A stretch of 64,000 nt of DNA from Pseudomonas farris (GCF_019145235.1 NZ_JAHSTV010000003.1:62001-126000); one strand, 5' to 3'; counted from the first letter of the stretch, positions 45,080-54,963 are shown. Program-made: numbers and translations. The notes: a model not told the origin generated them from the sequence alone.

Positions 45080-48000
45080 AAGGGAGTTTCAACTTATCCG
45101 AATGGGCCCTCAAACATCAGTCGTTTGTCTGGTATTTGATGTTCGTCGCGCTGCTGATGGGCGTGTTCTCGTACCTGAACCTGGGCCGCGAAGAAGACCC
45201 GTCGTTCACCATCAAAACCATGGTGATCCAGACCCGCTGGCCCGGCGCGACCCAGGAAGAAACCCTCAAGCAGGTCACTGACCGGATCGAGAAAAAACTC
45301 GAAGAACTCGACTCGCTCGACTACGTGAAAAGCTACACTCGCCCCGGCGAATCGACGGTCTTCGTCAACCTGCTCGACACCACCAGCGCCAAGGACATCC
45401 CGCAAATCTGGTACCAGGTGCGCAAGAAGATCAACGACATTCGCGGTGACTTCCCGCAGGGCCTGCAAGGGCCGGGCTTCAACGATGAGTTCGGCGACGT
45501 GTTCGGTTCGGTGTACGCCTTTACCTCCGACGGCCTGTCGATGCGCCAGTTGCGCGATTACGTGGAACAGGTGCGTGCCGAAATCCGCGAAGTCCCGGGG
45601 CTGGGCAAGGTCGAGATGGTCGGCGAGCAGGATGAAGTCCTTTACCTGAACTTCTCCCCCCGCAAACTGGCCGCCCTCGGCATTGATCGGCGCGAGGTGG
45701 TGCAGACCCTGCAATCGCAGAATGCCGTGACCCCGGCCGGGGTGATCGAGGCCGGCCCGGAGCGAATTTCGGTCCGGACCTCGGGGCAGTTTGCCTCTGA
45801 GAAAGACCTGGCCAACGTTAACCTGAAGCTCAATGACCGCTTCTACCGACTGGCCGACATTGCCGACATCAGCCGTGGCTATGTAGATCCGGCGACCCCG
45901 GAGTTTCGCTTCAACGGTCAGCCAGCCATCGGCCTGGCGATCGCCATGAAAAAGGGCGGCAACATTCAGGACTTCGGCAAGGCGCTGCACCTGCGCATGG
46001 ATGAGCTGACGGCGGACCTGCCGGTGGGCGTTGGCGTACACACCGTTTCCGACCAGGCTGTCGTGGTGGAGGAAGCCGTCGGCGGCTTCACCAGTGCGTT
46101 GTTCGAAGCGGTGGTAATTGTGCTGATCGTCAGCTTCATCAGTCTGGGTGTTCGCGCCGGGCTGGTGGTGGCGTGTTCGATTCCGTTGGTGCTGGCGATG
46201 GTCTTCCTCTTCATGGAATACAGCGGCATCACCATGCAGCGGATTTCCCTCGGTGCGCTGATCATCGCCCTCGGTCTGCTGGTGGACGACGCGATGATCA
46301 CGGTGGAGATGATGGTCACGCGCCTGGAAATGGGCGAAACCAAAGAGCAAGCGGCGACTTTCGCCTACACCTCGACCGCATTCCCGATGCTCACCGGCAC
46401 GTTAGTCACCGTGGCCGGTTTCGTGCCAATCGGTTTGAACGCCAGCTCCGCCGGTGAGTACACCTTCACGCTGTTTGCTGTGATCGCGGTGGCCATGCTG
46501 GTGTCGTGGGTCGTCGCCGTGTTGTTCGCCCCGGTGCTCGGTGTGCACATTTTGAGCGCCAAGGTGAAGCCTCATGACGCAGAGCCGGGGCGCATCGGTC
46601 GGGCGTTCAATGGCGGCCTGCTCTGGGCCATGCGCAATCGCTGGTGGGCGATTGGCATCACTGTGGCGCTGTTTGTGCTTTCGGTGTTTTCCATGCAGTT
46701 CGTGCAGAGCCAGTTCTTCCCCTCCTCGGACCGCCCGGAAATTCTCGTCGACCTGAACTTGCCGCAAAACGCTTCGATCGCCGAAACCCGCATGGTCGTG
46801 GATAAGCTCGAAGCGACGTTCAAGGATGATCCGGACATCGTGCGCTGGAGCACTTACATTGGCGAGGGGGCGATCCGTTTTTACCTGCCCCTCGACCAGC
46901 AATTGCAGAACCCGTACTACGCGCAACTGGTGATCGTCAGCAAAGGCCTGGAGTCACGCACGGCCCTGACTGCGCGACTGCAAAAGCGCCTGCGTGAAGA
47001 GTTCGTCGGTGTCGGCAGTTACGTCCAGGCCCTGGAAATGGGCCCGCCAGTGGGGCGGCCGATTCAGTACCGGGTCAGCGGCAAGGACATCGATCAGGTG
47101 CGCAAACACGCTATCGCCCTGGCCACCGAACTGGATAAGAACTCGCACATCGGCGAAATCATTTACGACTGGAACGAGCCGGGCAAAGTGCTGCGCATCG
47201 ACATCGCCCAGGACAAGGCCCGGCAATTGGGGCTGTCGTCCGAAGACGTGGCGAACCTGATGAACAGCATCGTCGTCGGCTCGCCGGTGACGCAGGTCGA
47301 TGACGATATCTACCTGATCAATGTGGTCGGCCGCGCTGAAGATGCCGAGCGCGGCAGTCCGGAAACGCTGCAGAATTTGCAGATCGTCACCCCCGGCGGC
47401 ACTTCGATTCCGCTGCTGGCGTTTGCCACGGTGCGGTATGAACTGGAGCAGCCGCTGGTCTGGCGTCGCGATCGCAAACCGACCATCACCATCAAGGCCG
47501 CGGTGCGCGACGAGATTCAGCCGACTGATCTGGTGAAACAGCTGCAACCGGACATCGACAAATTCGCCGCCAGTTTGCCGGTGGGCTACAAAGTCGCCAC
47601 CGGCGGTACGGTGGAGGAAAGTGGCAAGGCCCAAGGGCCGATTGCCAAGGTCGTGCCGTTGATGCTGTTTTTGATGGCGACCTTCCTGATGATCCAGTTG
47701 CACAGCGTGCAGAAGCTGTTTCTGGTGGCCAGCGTCGCGCCGCTCGGGCTGATCGGCGTGGTGCTGGCGCTGATCCCGACGGGTACGCCGATGGGCTTCG
47801 TGGCGATCCTCGGGATTCTGGCACTGATCGGCATCATCATCCGCAACTCGGTGATTCTGGTGACCCAGATCGACGCTTTCGAGAAGGACGGCTACACGCC
47901 GTGGGACGCGGTGGTGCAGGCCACGGAACATCGGCGCCGACCGATTTTGTTGACGGCGGCGGCAGCGAGCCTGGGGATGATCCCGATTGCCCGGGAAGTG

Positions 48001-48129
48001 TTCTGGGGGCCGATGGCGTACGCGATGATTGGCGGGATCATCATCGCGACGTTGCTGACACTGCTGTTTTTGCCGGCGCTGTACGTGGCCTGGTACAAGA
48101 TTCGCGAGCCGAAGAAAGAGGTGCAGTAA
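45076..48129 (+). CDS. triC: RND efflux pump, TriC-like
   Basis: The 1017-residue inner-membrane proton/drug antiporter has twelve predicted membrane segments, two large periplasmic loops, and the TM4 motif SLGALIIALGLLVDDAMITVEMM with the paired acidic residues of proton relay. NSVILVTQIDAFEKDG follows in TM10-11. The outer-membrane channel gene is not in the operon, as for TriABC, which borrows OpmH. Substrate range cannot be read from sequence. Confidence 0.92.
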   Translation: MKGSFNLSEWALKHQSFVWYLMFVALLMGVFSYLNLGREEDPSFTIKTMVIQTRWPGATQEETLKQVTDRIEKKLEELDSLDYVKSYTRPGESTVFVNLLDTTSAKDIPQIWYQVRKKINDIRGDFPQGLQGPGFNDEFGDVFGSVYAFTSDGLSMRQLRDYVEQVRAEIREVPGLGKVEMVGEQDEVLYLNFSPRKLAALGIDRREVVQTLQSQNAVTPAGVIEAGPERISVRTSGQFASEKDLANVNLKLNDRFYRLADIADISRGYVDPATPEFRFNGQPAIGLAIAMKKGGNIQDFGKALHLRMDELTADLPVGVGVHTVSDQAVVVEEAVGGFTSALFEAVVIVLIVSFISLGVRAGLVVACSIPLVLAMVFLFMEYSGITMQRISLGALIIALGLLVDDAMITVEMMVTRLEMGETKEQAATFAYTSTAFPMLTGTLVTVAGFVPIGLNASSAGEYTFTLFAVIAVAMLVSWVVAVLFAPVLGVHILSAKVKPHDAEPGRIGRAFNGGLLWAMRNRWWAIGITVALFVLSVFSMQFVQSQFFPSSDRPEILVDLNLPQNASIAETRMVVDKLEATFKDDPDIVRWSTYIGEGAIRFYLPLDQQLQNPYYAQLVIVSKGLESRTALTARLQKRLREEFVGVGSYVQALEMGPPVGRPIQYRVSGKDIDQVRKHAIALATELDKNSHIGEIIYDWNEPGKVLRIDIAQDKARQLGLSSEDVANLMNSIVVGSPVTQVDDDIYLINVVGRAEDAERGSPETLQNLQIVTPGGTSIPLLAFATVRYELEQPLVWRRDRKPTITIKAAVRDEIQPTDLVKQLQPDIDKFAASLPVGYKVATGGTVEESGKAQGPIAKVVPLMLFLMATFLMIQLHSVQKLFLVASVAPLGLIGVVLALIPTGTPMGFVAILGILALIGIIIRNSVILVTQIDAFEKDGYTPWDAVVQATEHRRRPILLTAAAASLGMIPIAREVFWGPMAYAMIGGIIIATLLTLLFLPALYVAWYKIREPKKEVQ

Positions 48130-48148
48130 GGCGAGCGCTGCGCGCTCA

Positions 48149-48210
48149 TCGCGAGCAGGCTCGCTCCCACAGGGGAGTGAGGTCAACTGTGGGAGCGAGC
48201 CCGCTCGCGA
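48149..48210. repeat. Short REPIN (GTGGGAGCGAGCCCGCTCGCGA type)
   Basis: Arms TCGCGAGCAGGCTCGCTCCC and complement with a short spacer. The same family occurs at 50555. Confidence 0.88.
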
Positions 48211-48301
48211 TGGCGATCTACAATTTTCCAACATTTTACTGACCGACAGCCCCGTTCCACTTGCCTTACCCTCCCTGCTCTTGACGCAGAAGGGACACCC
48301 C

Positions 48302-50548
48302 ATGCAGCCTCTCCATCGCTATCTGTTGCTGATCTGTACCTCGCTGCTCTCGCCTTGGGCCTTGGCCGATATCGTTCTGGAAAACCCGCTGTGGCGTGTC
48401 GAACTCGATCCTGCGACCTTGGCAGTTCGCGCCACTCCCGCGCACAACTTGCCCGTGCAGCCGTCGGCCGGAGTACCCGGGCACAAGGCCAGTCATCTTG
48501 TGCAAACCGCCAACCGCATCGACTGGCAATGGGACGACGGCGCCTGGACCCTGAGTGCCATCCTCGACCAGCGCGACCTCTCCCTGTCCATCACCGCCCG
48601 CGACCCCGGAGATCTGAGCTTCCTCAGGCAACCGGGCAGCGCCATGGGCAAAGGCCTGATCTGGCCGCTGGCCGAGGGGCATTACGTGCCCGCCGGTGAT
48701 CCGCTATGGCAATCCTTTTTGCTCGATCAGGGCGAGTTCAATACCACCCAGGACCTGAGCCTGCCGCTGTGGGGCGTCGATCACGGTGGCTTTACCCTCA
48801 ATTGGTTGATGACCAATCCTTACAACAATCACCTGACGTTCAGCGCCGAGGGTAAGACCCTGGCGCTGGCCGTCCGTCACGCTTTCACCGCGCTTGAGCC
48901 CGGCACACCGCTGACCTTCACGCTGTCGTTGGGCGATGCCGATCCGTTGGCTGGTGCCAAACGCTATCGGCAATGGTTGATCGACAACGGGCAATACGAA
49001 CCCTTGAGCGACAAACTGCTGAAAACCCCCGAAGCGAAAAAATTGCTGGGAGCCAGCCATGTTTATCTGTGGGGCAATGATCTGCTCGGGCCCGACGATG
49101 TGCGTAGTTGGCCGGCATTGCTGAGACTGCTGCGGGGCACAGGTGCTCTGGCCCGCGAGTTGCGTGGCGGCTTCGACGCTGAAACCCGGCAGATTCTAAG
49201 CCGCGCCCAACCACCCCTCGACCGTTACCAGCAAACCACGTTGCTGCGCAGCCTCAACGGCGCGCTCAACCAAAAAGCGCGAAGCGGTTGGCAGGCAGTC
49301 GCTGAGCCGGACATGCAAAAACTGGCTGAGGGTTATGGCCGGTTGCGCACGGAAGTGGCGAGAGCGTTCGTCGAGGCGCTGACGGCAACCCCTGAACGCT
49401 GGGGTAGCACGTTGTCGCCAAGAATGTTTGACCAGTTGCAAGCCGCCGGGTTGTCGCGCTTGTGGTTGGGCCTCGGCGAGGGCTGGGAGGGAGGTCTTTG
49501 GCATCCCGAGGCGGTGCGCCAAGGCGTAGGGGCCGGGTATCTGGTGGCGCCTTACGACTCTTATGAAACGGCGTTGACCACCACTGAAAACCCGGACTGG
49601 ACCACCGCGCACCTCGGCTCGCGGGCTAACCTTGAGTGTGCGATTGTCTTGAGCAGCGGCGCCTTCAAAAGCGGCTTCCAGCAGTCCGGGCATTACACCG
49701 ATCCGCGTTGTGTGCGGCCGTTGCTTGAGGCTCGAATCAAAGCTGTACAGACTAAGGCCGGGTTCAATAGCTGGTTTCTCGATGCCTACGCCACGGGCAT
49801 GGTGTTCGACAGTTATCGCCCCGGAGCCACCCTGACCCAGGCGCAAAACGCCGAGGGCAATATCGACGCCTCACGCTGGTTGAACGAAACGTTGCAGCTG
49901 CCGGCCGGCTCCGAGGACGGCAACGCCACCACGGCCCGGGGCGTGCTGTTTGCCCATGGCATGCAGACACCGGTGATCGGCTGGGGTGATCCGGACATGA
50001 GCAAGAACCCCAAGTCGCCTTATTACCTGGGCCGCTGGTTTCCCAACGAAAAGCCCCAGGTCTTTTTCAAAACGGTGCCGCTCAAGGAACCCTATCGCAC
50101 GGTGCACTTTGCCCCGCAGACGCGCTTGCCGCTGTATCAGGCGGTGTTCCACGGTTCGGTGATCACCACCCATCACTGGCTGTTCGACAGTCTTAAACTG
50201 AGCAATGTGCGGGCCGAGAACGAACTGATGCAGTTGCTCTATAACGTGCCACCGCTGTATCACCTGAGCGCTGATACGTTGAAGCAGCGACTGCCGGTAA
50301 TTGCACGGCAGGATGTTTTTTTTCGGCCGCTGCATGAACGTCTGGCGACTGAGGCGATGGCGGATTTTCGTTGGCTGACGGAGGATCGCCTGGTGCAGCA
50401 GACGACGTTTGCCGATGGCACGCGGCTGGTGGCCAATTTTGATTCGCGCGAGCGCGAGGTTGGAGGCAAGCCACTGGCTGGGCAGAGCATCAGGGCGTTT
50501 GGTGTGGATGGGGCGATGATGAACTATCAGGTTTCTTCGTCGCCCTGA
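48302..50548 (+). CDS. Exported glycoside hydrolase-like protein
   Basis: The 748-residue protein has a signal peptide (LLLICTSLLSPWALA, cleavage about residue 22), an N-terminal beta domain, then a central region with barrel-like segments (LWLGLGEGWEGG, NSWFLDAYATGMVFDSY, GVLFAHGMQTPVIGWGDPDMSKN) and a C-terminal beta part. It reminds me of the GH101-related proteins annotated as glycoside hydrolases in Pseudomonas. The Asp in WFLDAYATG is a candidate nucleophile. This placement is from general resemblance; the substrate is unknown. The start follows AAGGGAC; it is monocistronic between REPINs. Confidence 0.65.
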   Translation: MQPLHRYLLLICTSLLSPWALADIVLENPLWRVELDPATLAVRATPAHNLPVQPSAGVPGHKASHLVQTANRIDWQWDDGAWTLSAILDQRDLSLSITARDPGDLSFLRQPGSAMGKGLIWPLAEGHYVPAGDPLWQSFLLDQGEFNTTQDLSLPLWGVDHGGFTLNWLMTNPYNNHLTFSAEGKTLALAVRHAFTALEPGTPLTFTLSLGDADPLAGAKRYRQWLIDNGQYEPLSDKLLKTPEAKKLLGASHVYLWGNDLLGPDDVRSWPALLRLLRGTGALARELRGGFDAETRQILSRAQPPLDRYQQTTLLRSLNGALNQKARSGWQAVAEPDMQKLAEGYGRLRTEVARAFVEALTATPERWGSTLSPRMFDQLQAAGLSRLWLGLGEGWEGGLWHPEAVRQGVGAGYLVAPYDSYETALTTTENPDWTTAHLGSRANLECAIVLSSGAFKSGFQQSGHYTDPRCVRPLLEARIKAVQTKAGFNSWFLDAYATGMVFDSYRPGATLTQAQNAEGNIDASRWLNETLQLPAGSEDGNATTARGVLFAHGMQTPVIGWGDPDMSKNPKSPYYLGRWFPNEKPQVFFKTVPLKEPYRTVHFAPQTRLPLYQAVFHGSVITTHHWLFDSLKLSNVRAENELMQLLYNVPPLYHLSADTLKQRLPVIARQDVFFRPLHERLATEAMADFRWLTEDRLVQQTTFADGTRLVANFDSREREVGGKPLAGQSIRAFGVDGAMMNYQVSSSP

Positions 50549-50554
50549 AGATCA

Positions 50555-50617
50555 TCGCGAGCAGGCTCGCTCCCACAGTAGAGCGCATTCCAACGTGGGA
50601 GCGAGCCTGCTCGCGAA
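50555..50617. repeat. Short REPIN (GTGGGAGCGAGCCTGCTCGCGA type)
   Basis: Paired arms between converging genes. Confidence 0.88.
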
Positions 50618-50631
50618 AGCGTCCGGCCTGA

Positions 50632-51261
50632 CTACACAGGCTTACGCCAAACACTCGCCAACCAAGGCTGTTGCTCCCGCGGCAGCCCCGCCGGCCGGTA
50701 GTAATGCTCAAGCTCCACAAATCCCGCTTCAGTCAGCAGTTCCTGCCACGCGTGAAGATCGTAATACGCCCCATACCGCGGCCCGTTCCAGCCTTCCTGA
50801 TTCTCACCACGAGGATTGGAGCTGAACAACACCCCACCCGGTTTCAACGCCTCGCGCAGTTGCTTCAACACCCGAGGCAATTCCTGACTTGGGATGTGGA
50901 ACAGCACTGCATTGGCAAAAATCCCGTCAAACCGCTCGGCCGGCAGATCGAGTTTCAGAAAATCCTGCTGCCAGACTTCGCAACCACTGTCTTCCCGCGC
51001 CATCTGCGCAAACTTTTCCGAACCGTCGAGGCCGACGGCGGTGTGGCCCAGGTGAGTGAAGGTTTTCAGGTCACGGCCAGGGCCGCAGCCGAAGTCGAGA
51101 ATGCTGAACGGCGCCTCACCCTGAATATGCCGCAGCAGGGCCTCGATGTTCTGGCTGACATCGTGATCGCGAGTGCCTTCACGGAAGTCTTCGGCCACCG
51201 AGTTGTAATGGCTCAGGGTGGTGGAGGTGATCTGCTCCAGGTCGTCGGGAGTCTGTTTCAT
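50632..51261 (-). CDS. Class I SAM-dependent methyltransferase
   Basis: The 209-residue protein has the Rossmann motif I ILDFGCGPGRDLKTF, acidic motif II AVGLDGSEKFAQMAR, motif III QQDFLKLDLP and motif IV FDGIFANAVLFHI, ending with a beta-strand pair. It is small and monofunctional; the substrate cannot be predicted. The ATG (MKQTPDD) is preferred to an upstream in-frame TTG. Confidence 0.88.
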   Translation of the reverse strand: MKQTPDDLEQITSTTLSHYNSVAEDFREGTRDHDVSQNIEALLRHIQGEAPFSILDFGCGPGRDLKTFTHLGHTAVGLDGSEKFAQMAREDSGCEVWQQDFLKLDLPAERFDGIFANAVLFHIPSQELPRVLKQLREALKPGGVLFSSNPRGENQEGWNGPRYGAYYDLHAWQELLTEAGFVELEHYYRPAGLPREQQPWLASVWRKPV

Positions 51262-51329
51262 GGTCGGCTGCGCAGGCAATTGGGATTCACTGAATATACG
51301 CCATCAAGCCTGGGGCTGCTGCGCAGCCA

Positions 51330-51421
51330 TTCGCGAGCAAGCCCGCTCCCACACTGGATCGCGTCGAACACAAATTCCATGTTCACCGAAGATCAAATGT
51401 GGGAGCGGGCTTGCTCGCGAA
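51330..51421. repeat. REPIN (TTCGCGAGCAAGCCCGCTCCCACA type)
   Basis: Paired inverted arms between the methyltransferase promoter and the end of the DUF6124 gene. Confidence 0.9.
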
Positions 51422-51457
51422 AGCGGTATCACTGACAACCAATGACTAAAGCCTGAC

Positions 51458-51814
51458 TCAGCTTTGTTTCATCCCCAGACATTCAATGGACCGATCGACC
51501 ATCGCCTTGGCAATCTCCAGCAAATGCCAGACGGAGAATACCAATGCCCGATCGGCACCCTTGAGTTGATCGCCGCACTGATACGCCGTGACCGAAGCGC
51601 AGCGCAGTAGGTCAGCCACATAGAGCTGGGTATCCTCGAAGCTCACGTCTTTGCTGACGTTGTAGAAGCGAAACTCGTCGGGCGGAGAGGGCTGATCGCC
51701 GGTGAGGTAGAAATCAATCGCACGGTAGAGCGCCGATCGATCCCTGGGCGGGTCTTCGGTGGCGGTTTCGTTGGTGGGTGTTTCGGGAGGTGGATCGGGT
51801 ACGGATTTTTTCAT
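51458..51814 (-). CDS. DUF6124/DUF3077-like small protein under C4-like RNA control
   Basis: The 118-residue protein has a Pro/Thr-rich N-terminus and two amphipathic helices (FEDTQLYVADLLRCASVTAYQCGDQL and RALVFSVWHLLEIAKAMVDRSIE). These parallel those of the DUF3077 protein at 1638-1931. The ATG follows AATAGGAGC, and this Shine-Dalgarno is the exact complement of a loop in the C4-like RNA upstream. Function unknown. The pairing of two related DUF genes with two C4-like RNAs suggests that this RNA goes with this protein family. Confidence 0.8.
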   Translation of the reverse strand: MKKSVPDPPPETPTNETATEDPPRDRSALYRAIDFYLTGDQPSPPDEFRFYNVSKDVSFEDTQLYVADLLRCASVTAYQCGDQLKGADRALVFSVWHLLEIAKAMVDRSIECLGMKQS

Positions 51815-51820
51815 GTGATG

Positions 51821-51862
51821 CTCCTATTGCTACATGGGAGCCATCACTTATCGCCTACTAAA
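51821..51862 (-). promoter_or_regulatory. Downstream target pair of C4-like RNA copy 2
   Basis: On the minus strand TTTAGTAGG (plus-strand 51854-51862) pairs with CCTACTAA of the antisense RNA. CAATAGGAG (plus-strand 51821-51829) pairs over eight bases with TCCTATTG of its loop. The latter contains the Shine-Dalgarno of the DUF6124 gene. Confidence 0.7.
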
Positions 51863-51868
51863 CGATTG

Positions 51869-51946
51869 GGTGGCGGCTGCGCGCAGGTTAGTAGGCCGGT
51901 CAATAGGAAAACCGGTGCACCCGAAGGTGCCCCACGCACAGCCACC
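51869..51946 (-). ncRNA. C4-like antisense RNA, copy 2
   Basis: A 78-nt segment with the same fold as copy 1. The closing stem is GGTGGCTGTGCG with CGCGCAGCCGCC. The first hairpin is GCACC-TTCG-GGTGC (ACGTC-TTCG-GGCGT in copy 1). The second hairpin is CCGGT...ACCGG with loop TCCTATTG. The single-stranded segment is CCTACTAA. Stems and antisense segments changed between the copies while keeping complementarity. Confidence 0.75.
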
Positions 51947-51998
51947 ATATTCTGCATGCGGCAAACATTGCCGGACATGAGCAAGGAATCGCTATGCG

Positions 51999-52042
51999 CC
52001 TATTGATCCGGGCTACTAAACCCGATCACTGATGAGCAGTGA
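51999..52042 (-). promoter_or_regulatory. Upstream hairpins and second target set, locus 2
   Basis: A hairpin TCACTG/CAGTGA is followed by CGGG-TTTAGTAG-CCCG, which displays TTTAGTAG in its loop, and then CAATAGG. Both sequences are complementary to the C4-like RNA, repeating the downstream targets. The region from here to the REPIN at 52184 holds no gene and should contain the promoter. Confidence 0.55.
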
Positions 52043-52183
52043 CGGACCGAGACTAGCCACGGAATTTGGCAGGCGCAAGCGAGCGGAATGATCTAGGAAA
52101 CGTCCTGCAAAAGAAAGGGATCGGGCCTGCTGGCACTCTGATTTTCTTGTGCGAAATGTTCCCTTCAGAGGTCGGTGATTACC

Positions 52184-52333
52184 TGTGGCGAGGGGGCTTT
52201 TGTGGCGAGGGGGCTTGCCCCCGTTCGGCTGCGCAGCAGTCGTAAAACCTGCTGGTCGGTGTTGTCTGACACACCTCATTGAATGGTTTTGGGGCCGCTT
52301 CGCGACCCAACGGGGGCAAGCCCCCTCGCCACA
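52184..52333. repeat. REPIN with a stuttered first arm
   Basis: The arm start TGTGGCGAGGGGGCTT occurs twice in tandem (52184 and 52201) before the REP continues; the partner arm is single. GTGGCGAGGGGG family. Confidence 0.9.
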
Positions 52334-52356
52334 ATAGCCCTTCAACCGCACCGAAC

Positions 52357-53001
52357 TCAGCGCTTGTTGAGACCCCGCGCCAACCGATCCCCACCCAACT
52401 GAATCACCGCCACCAACACCACCAGCAACACAATCACCGTCAACATGATCTGGCTGTCAAACCGCTGATACCCATACCGATAAGCGATGTCCCCCAACCC
52501 TCCGGCCCCAATCGCTCCGGCCATGGCTGACGAGTTGATCATCGTCACCAACGTAATGGTGAAACCACCAACAATCCCCGGTAACGCTTCAGGCAGCAGT
52601 ACATGCCAGACGATATGCCAGCGTCGGCAGCCCATTGCCTGCGCCGCTTCAATCAACCCATGGTCGACCTCGCGCAAACTGACCTCGGCGATGCGCGCAA
52701 AGAACGGCGTGGCCGCTATGGTCAGCGGCACCACGGCAGCCCACACGCCGTAAGTGGTGCCAACGATCAACCGGGTAAACGGAATCAACGCCACCATCAA
52801 AATCAAAAACGGAATCGAGCGAAACAGGTTCACAAACGCACCCAACGCGCGATTCAGCGCTGGTGCTTCGTAGATCCCACCCTTGGAACTGGTGACCAGA
52901 ATCACCGCCAACGGAATGCCCGCCAACAATGCGATCAACGACGACACACCCACCATCAAAAACGTGTCGATAAAGCCTTGCAGCAACCGATCAAACCACA
53001 T
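52357..53001 (-). CDS. metI: Methionine ABC transporter permease MetI
   Basis: The 214-residue protein has five to six membrane segments ([24 protein letters not shown]) and the family motifs [52 protein letters not shown] (EAA loop) and [22 protein letters not shown]. It is the membrane part of the methionine importer with MetN and MetQ. The start overlaps the 3' end of metN by 11 bases. Confidence 0.95.
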   Translation of the reverse strand: MWFDRLLQGFIDTFLMVGVSSLIALLAGIPLAVILVTSSKGGIYEAPALNRALGAFVNLFRSIPFLILMVALIPFTRLIVGTTYGVWAAVVPLTIAATPFFARIAEVSLREVDHGLIEAAQAMGCRRWHIVWHVLLPEALPGIVGGFTITLVTMINSSAMAGAIGAGGLGDIAYRYGYQRFDSQIMLTVIVLLVVLVAVIQLGGDRLARGLNKR

Positions 53002-54112
53002 AACCCAGCACCTCCACCTGTTGCGCCCAGTTGCCAGCGCGCTGACGCAATTCCTCGGCGCCGAGGGACGAACCGGTCACTGCCAGCAGCAATTGCCCGA
53101 GCGCATGGCCTTGAATCCGTTCCACGCCCCCTTGCAGCAAGCGCACGCGGCCACCGAGGGCGCTGAACAGCGCCGCCAGGTCTGGCTCGTCGCTCGCGCT
53201 GCCGGTGAATTGCAAACGCAGCACCACAGCGGCATCCGAAGACTGCGGCAGCTCCCGCAAGCGGCTTTGCAGTTCTTCCGGCAGACCGTGTTGCAATGGC
53301 GCGAGCAAGGTCTTGCTGACCTCATGTTGCGGGTTGCCAAAGACTTCCCAGACCGGCCCTTGCTCGACGATTCGCCCGTGTTCCAACACCACGACCCGAT
53401 CACAGATATCGCGGATCACCGCCATCTCGTGGGTGATCAGCACGATGGTCAGGCCCAGCCGTTGATTGATCTCACGCAGCAGGCCAAGGATCGATTGCGT
53501 GGTCTCCGGATCGAGGGCCGAAGTCGCCTCGTCACACAGCAGAATCTGCGGGTCATGCACCAACGCGCGGGCGATGCCGACGCGCTGTTTCTGTCCGCCG
53601 GAAAGTTGTGCTGGGTAGGCTTTGTGCTTCTCCTGCAGGCCGACCAGTTCCAGCAATTCGCGGACTTTGCGCTCGCGCTGCTCCTTGGGCACACCGGCGA
53701 CTTTCAGCGGCAATTCGACGTTCTGCCAAACCGTCTTGGCCGACATCAAATTGAAGTGCTGGAAGATCATGCCGATCCGTCGCCGCAGCGCCACCAAGCG
53801 GTCTTCATCGAACTCGCTGATGTCGACCTGATCGATCAGCGCCCGCCCGCTGCTCGGTTGTTCAAGGCGGTTGATGGTACGGATCAGCGACGACTTGCCG
53901 GCGCCGCTGCGACCGATGATGCCGAACACTTCGCCGCGCTGGATCGCTAGGTCGATGCCGTGCAGGGCCGCCACCGGACCTTGCTGGCCGTTGTAGGTTT
54001 TACCCAGGCCGATGAAGCGCACGTGGGCGCGATTCAGGTCGGGGTGCAGTTCGGTTTGTGTGGCGTTATGTGGCTCCGGAAGTTCCAGTCGCCGTTGGAT
54101 AGCGGCCGTCAT
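52991..54112 (-). CDS. metN: Methionine ABC transporter ATP-binding protein
   Basis: The 373-residue protein has Walker [11 protein letters not shown]-loop [14 protein letters not shown], signature LSGGQKQR, Walker [17 protein letters not shown] and switch [11 protein letters not shown]-terminal NIL-type domain (from about residue 290) in this family binds methionine and inhibits transport. The N-terminus is extended by about 25 residues ([20 protein letters not shown]) before the ATPase core starts at [10 protein letters not shown]. It sits between metQ and metI. Confidence 0.95.
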   Translation of the reverse strand: MTAAIQRRLELPEPHNATQTELHPDLNRAHVRFIGLGKTYNGQQGPVAALHGIDLAIQRGEVFGIIGRSGAGKSSLIRTINRLEQPSSGRALIDQVDISEFDEDRLVALRRRIGMIFQHFNLMSAKTVWQNVELPLKVAGVPKEQRERKVRELLELVGLQEKHKAYPAQLSGGQKQRVGIARALVHDPQILLCDEATSALDPETTQSILGLLREINQRLGLTIVLITHEMAVIRDICDRVVVLEHGRIVEQGPVWEVFGNPQHEVSKTLLAPLQHGLPEELQSRLRELPQSSDAAVVLRLQFTGSASDEPDLAALFSALGGRVRLLQGGVERIQGHALGQLLLAVTGSSLGAEELRQRAGNWAQQVEVLGYVV

Positions 54113-54114
54113 AC

Positions 54115-54924
54115 TCAGCTTTCCCAGCCGGCTTGATAGAGCTTGCCGTGGGCTTTATCCAACGCCGCACGAACGGCTGGCGAATGCTGGTAGATGTCGA
54201 CGAATTTGATCAGCCGCGGGTCGGTTTTGCTTTTCGGCTGGATCACAAACTGGATCACGTATTCCTTGTGATCGAGGCCATCGAACAGCAGGGCAGAACT
54301 GGCATCGAAGGTCTTCGACAGACGGATATAGGCCGGGTAACCCTGGACCAGATCAGCATCGTCGTAGGCGCGCACCAGTTGCACGGCTTCGACTTGAAGG
54401 ATTTTGATTTTCTTCGGGTTGGCGATGATGTCTTCTTCGGTGGCTTTGTAGCCGACGCCCGGTTTGAGGGTGATCAACCCGGCCTTGGCCAGCAGTTGCA
54501 GGCCGCGACCGCTGTTGATCGGGTCGTTGGCGATGGCGACGCTGGCGCCTTCGGGCAACGCGTCGAAGCTTTTGTATTTTTTCGAGTAGAGGCCGACGTT
54601 GTTGATGATCCCCGGGGCGAACGGCACCAGATCAAAACCGGCGGCAGCCTTGGCGTTTTCCAGGAAAGGGATGTGCTGGAAATAGTTCACGTCGATGTCG
54701 CCCGAGGCGAGGCTGACGTTGGGGGCGATCCAGTCGCTGAACTCCACCAGTTCGACTTTCAGGCCTTGTTTGTTGGCTTCTTCTACTGCGGCTTCCAGGG
54801 GAATGGCGAAGGCGGCGGTGGTGCCGACTTTCAGTGGTGCGTCGGCGGCGAAGGTGATGGAGCTGAAGAGGCCGAGGGCCAGGGCCAGTGCTTTGACTGG
54901 GTGGTTGAACAGTTTTTTGGTCAT
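54115..54924 (-). CDS. metQ: Methionine-binding protein MetQ of the metNI transporter
   Basis: The 269-residue protein has a signal peptide ([14 protein letters not shown]) and the NlpA fold ([75 protein letters not shown]). Relative to classical MetQ the ligand motif GP(H/K)AEIL is replaced by [17 protein letters not shown], so it may take a different sulfur compound. metN follows two bases after the stop. A REPIN separates it from the monooxygenase gene upstream on the same strand. Confidence 0.9.
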   Translation of the reverse strand: MTKKLFNHPVKALALALGLFSSITFAADAPLKVGTTAAFAIPLEAAVEEANKQGLKVELVEFSDWIAPNVSLASGDIDVNYFQHIPFLENAKAAAGFDLVPFAPGIINNVGLYSKKYKSFDALPEGASVAIANDPINSGRGLQLLAKAGLITLKPGVGYKATEEDIIANPKKIKILQVEAVQLVRAYDDADLVQGYPAYIRLSKTFDASSALLFDGLDHKEYVIQFVIQPKSKTDPRLIKFVDIYQHSPAVRAALDKAHGKLYQAGWES

Positions 54925-54963
54925 GATGGTTTTCCAGTCAATTGTTTAATGGGTGCACACATC

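Noticed and set aside
45094..46350. 418-residue frame antisense to triC
   Set aside because: Shadow frame; the plus strand encodes an unmistakable RND pump.
52026..52042. CTGATGAG on the plus strand, reminiscent of a hammerhead ribozyme core
   Set aside because: No GAAA core segment or stem arrangement follows; the bases form a simple TCACTG/CAGTGA hairpin that is matched by a hairpin at the same place in locus 1.
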